Assembly: GCF_009677585.1 (NCBI RefSeq) | Contig: NZ_WKYV01000032.1 | Span: 1-49,312 of the forward strand | Direction: 5' to 3' | Origin: Lactonifactor sp. BIOML-A5 | GTDB taxonomy: Bacteria; Bacillota; Clostridia; Lachnospirales; Lachnospiraceae | DNA length: 49,312 bases | The notes under the pieces: model-generated | The model's database searches: none | What the model saw: the letters and a program-made list of their open reading frames with translations, nothing else | What the model was told of the DNA's origin: nothing | Program-made: the position numbers and the translations under genes | Shown here: in pieces, positions 48,163 to 49,312 of the stretch | Layout: the number at the start of each line of letters is the position of its first letter | How positions within the stretch are numbered: position 1 is the stretch's first letter

Positions 48163-48191
48163 TTGACAAATATTTAACTTTGTCTTATGCT
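48163..48191 (+). promoter_or_regulatory. Promoter of the nitroreductase gene
   Basis: A perfect TTGACA (48163-48168), 17-bp spacer and TATGCT (48186-48191) lie 26 bp before the ATG at 48218. The leader is short and holds only the AAGGAGG ribosome site. Confidence 0.78.
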
Positions 48192-48217
48192 GAAAATAAA
48201 AAGAAGGAGGCTATTTT

Positions 48218-48790
48218 ATGTTCAAAGATTTAGTGAAGCAAAACCGAAGCTACCGCGGGTACGATCCCTCCAGGAAAATAACAGAGGAAGAACTGCTGGA
48301 TCTGGTGGACTGCGCCCGATACACCCCGGCCAGTGTAAACATTCAGCCCCTGAAATATTATCTGGCATACCAGGAAGACACCGTAGCCCGGATCCATCCC
48401 CTTGTAAAATGGGCGGCCGCACTCCCTCATCTCAAACTCCCCCATCCCGGCAAAGAGCCGGCCGCTTACCTTGTCATCTGTCAGGATACTCAGATTCACG
48501 AATCTCTGACCCTGTTCCAGAAAGATGTGGGAATCACTGCGCAGACAATACTTCTTGCCGCAGCTGAAAAAGGCCTGGGCGGATGCATGATCGGCAACTT
48601 CAGCCCCGAAAAACTTTCCGCCGCCCTCAGCCTCCCTGAATCCCTCATTCCCATGCTCGTAGTTGCCCTTGGCAAACCTGACGAGACAGTCATCATTACC
48701 GAGGTGACCGATGGGAATACAAAGTATTATAGGGATGATAATGATGTGCATTATGTGCCGAAGAGGAAGTTAGAGGATATTGTTTTGTGA
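48218..48790 (+). CDS. Nitroreductase family protein
   Basis: This 190-residue flavoprotein of the FMN-dependent nitroreductase family begins FKDLVKQNRSYRGYDPSRKI, with the conserved R-S-x-R FMN-phosphate motif (RSYRGYD), followed by ARYTPASVNIQPLKYYLA, the NxQP flavin-contact segment. DVGITAQTILLAAAEKGLGG near 105-124 and the C-terminal PKRKLEDIVL complete the pattern. It reduces nitro compounds, quinones or related electrophiles with NAD(P)H. The natural substrate is unknown. AAGGAGG lies 7 bp before the ATG. It is monocistronic, and a long palindromic element follows 45 bp after the stop. Confidence 0.9.
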   Translation: MFKDLVKQNRSYRGYDPSRKITEEELLDLVDCARYTPASVNIQPLKYYLAYQEDTVARIHPLVKWAAALPHLKLPHPGKEPAAYLVICQDTQIHESLTLFQKDVGITAQTILLAAAEKGLGGCMIGNFSPEKLSAALSLPESLIPMLVVALGKPDETVIITEVTDGNTKYYRDDNDVHYVPKRKLEDIVL

Positions 48791-48835
48791 TTTGAGGTTT
48801 GACTGTTAAAACCGAGATTGTCGCAGACGGACGAT

Positions 48836-49128
48836 GAGAGGGAGATTGTGTGGGGCTGGCCGCTGGAGGGATGGCTGTGTTCCGGGGACACCTCCGTCGC
48901 GAAGAGAGTCTAAGACAAAACCGGCATTCCCTCCGGAGCACCGTTCGTATGGGCAGAGAATGCTTTAGATGCATTCTCTGTCCATTCTCACTTTTTTTCG
49001 GCCTGGACTGCCGAAAAAATCTCCTGCGGGAATCCCGGTTTTGCCCAAGACTCTCTAATCACTCCTGCGGAATCGTCCTCGGAACACAGCCATCCCTCCA
49101 GCGGCCAGCCCCACACAATCTCCCTCTC
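48836..49128. repeat. 293-bp palindromic element with 49-bp perfect arms
   Basis: The outer arms 48836-48884 and 49080-49128 are perfect reverse complements over 49 bp. Inside, 48903-48931 and 49028-49056 pair at 25 of 29 positions. The centre holds two smaller hairpins: CAGAGAATGC/GCATTCTCTG (48954-48963 with 48971-48980) and TTTTTTCGGC/GCCGAAAAAA (48993-49002 with 49010-49019). No credible gene lies in 48791-49312. It could be a MITE-like or other non-autonomous repeat, or a large structured RNA. I find no other copy in this window, and target-site duplications are not evident. Confidence 0.9.
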
Positions 49129-49279
49129 ACCTGTTTGCTCAGAAAAAATCTAAGATGCTGCATTCACAAAATGGATAAAAGATGAAAAAAGTGGCAGCTT
49201 CTAACATACGACTCTACCCTCCCACTTTCTATGAATATAAAGTGATCCTCTGTCAGGATATGGAAGGGCGGGCCGGAGG

Positions 49280-49312
49280 GCACTGGCACCCCAGGGGATG
49301 GGGTGCCAGTGC
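49280..49312. repeat. 13-bp stem hairpin at the right window edge
   Basis: GCACTGGCACCCC (49280-49292) pairs perfectly with GGGGTGCCAGTGC (49300-49312) around AGGGGAT. The window ends on the last base, so a following T run cannot be checked. It may be a terminator, a REP-like unit or the start of a longer repeat. Confidence 0.6.

Noticed and set aside
1..49312. tRNA or rRNA genes, CRISPR arrays, riboswitches
   Set aside because: I found no cloverleaf with CCA end, no regularly spaced identical repeats and no leader with a known riboswitch core, though weak riboswitches could escape reading by eye.

Overview
This window looks like a chromosomal segment of a low-to-mid GC anaerobic Firmicute, most likely family Lachnospiraceae (Blautia or Dorea type). 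The grounds are strong GGAGG ribosome binding sites, consensus sigma-A promoters, a pta-ackA pair beside the acetate-dependent tRNA ligase gene tmcAL, the UPF0237/UPF0210 pair, surface proteins ending in degenerate TGD or PKTKD sorting signals, and ferredoxin-linked amino acid fermentation. The genus is a guess. I see no rRNA, tRNA, CRISPR array, prophage or intact insertion sequence.

Layout. 1-3160: a TetR regulator and a three-gene ABC exporter; both transcription units carry the same TGACT-N14-AGTCA inverted repeat. 3181-7950: ackA and pta, divergent tmcAL, and a convergent D-lactate dehydrogenase gene whose terminator lies inside tmcAL. 8055-18278: one 10-kb gene for a 3339-residue surface protein, bracketed by inverted copies of a REP-like palindrome that also serve as terminators. 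18331-25053 (minus strand): punA, polA, coaE, a YycJ-type metallo-hydrolase, an ACT protein and a UPF0210 protein. 25229-28759: a small membrane protein, an acyl-CoA thioesterase and an 812-residue FIVAR-type surface protein. 28954-33707 (minus): an Rrf2 regulator, an ArsR-like regulator, galK, galT and a leaderless Cu/Zn superoxide dismutase-like gene. 33886-39422: a hotdog thioesterase with a small membrane protein, a cation diffusion facilitator, and a YtrA-type regulator with its ABC transporter. 39479-47669 (minus): an amino acid fermentation operon plus a FadR-type regulator. 47855-49312: a 57-residue gene, a nitroreductase, a 293-bp palindrome and a hairpin at the window edge.

The most coherent system is the operon at 40386-47577. 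It encodes a four-subunit 2-oxoacid:ferredoxin oxidoreductase (delta, alpha, beta, gamma), a fused ADP-forming acyl-CoA synthetase, a Glu/Leu/Phe/Val dehydrogenase-family enzyme and an amino acid permease. Together these can import an amino acid, deaminate it, oxidatively decarboxylate the oxoacid and make one ATP from the acyl-CoA. A FadR-family regulator gene lies at the distal end. The operon promoter (TTGACA-N17-TATAGT) is followed just downstream of the expected start by a perfect ACTGGT-N3-ACCAGT palindrome, the operator type bound by FadR-family proteins, so a complete regulatory circuit can be proposed from sequence alone.

Functions are inferred from motifs and family resemblance by eye. 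No alignment or database search was run.
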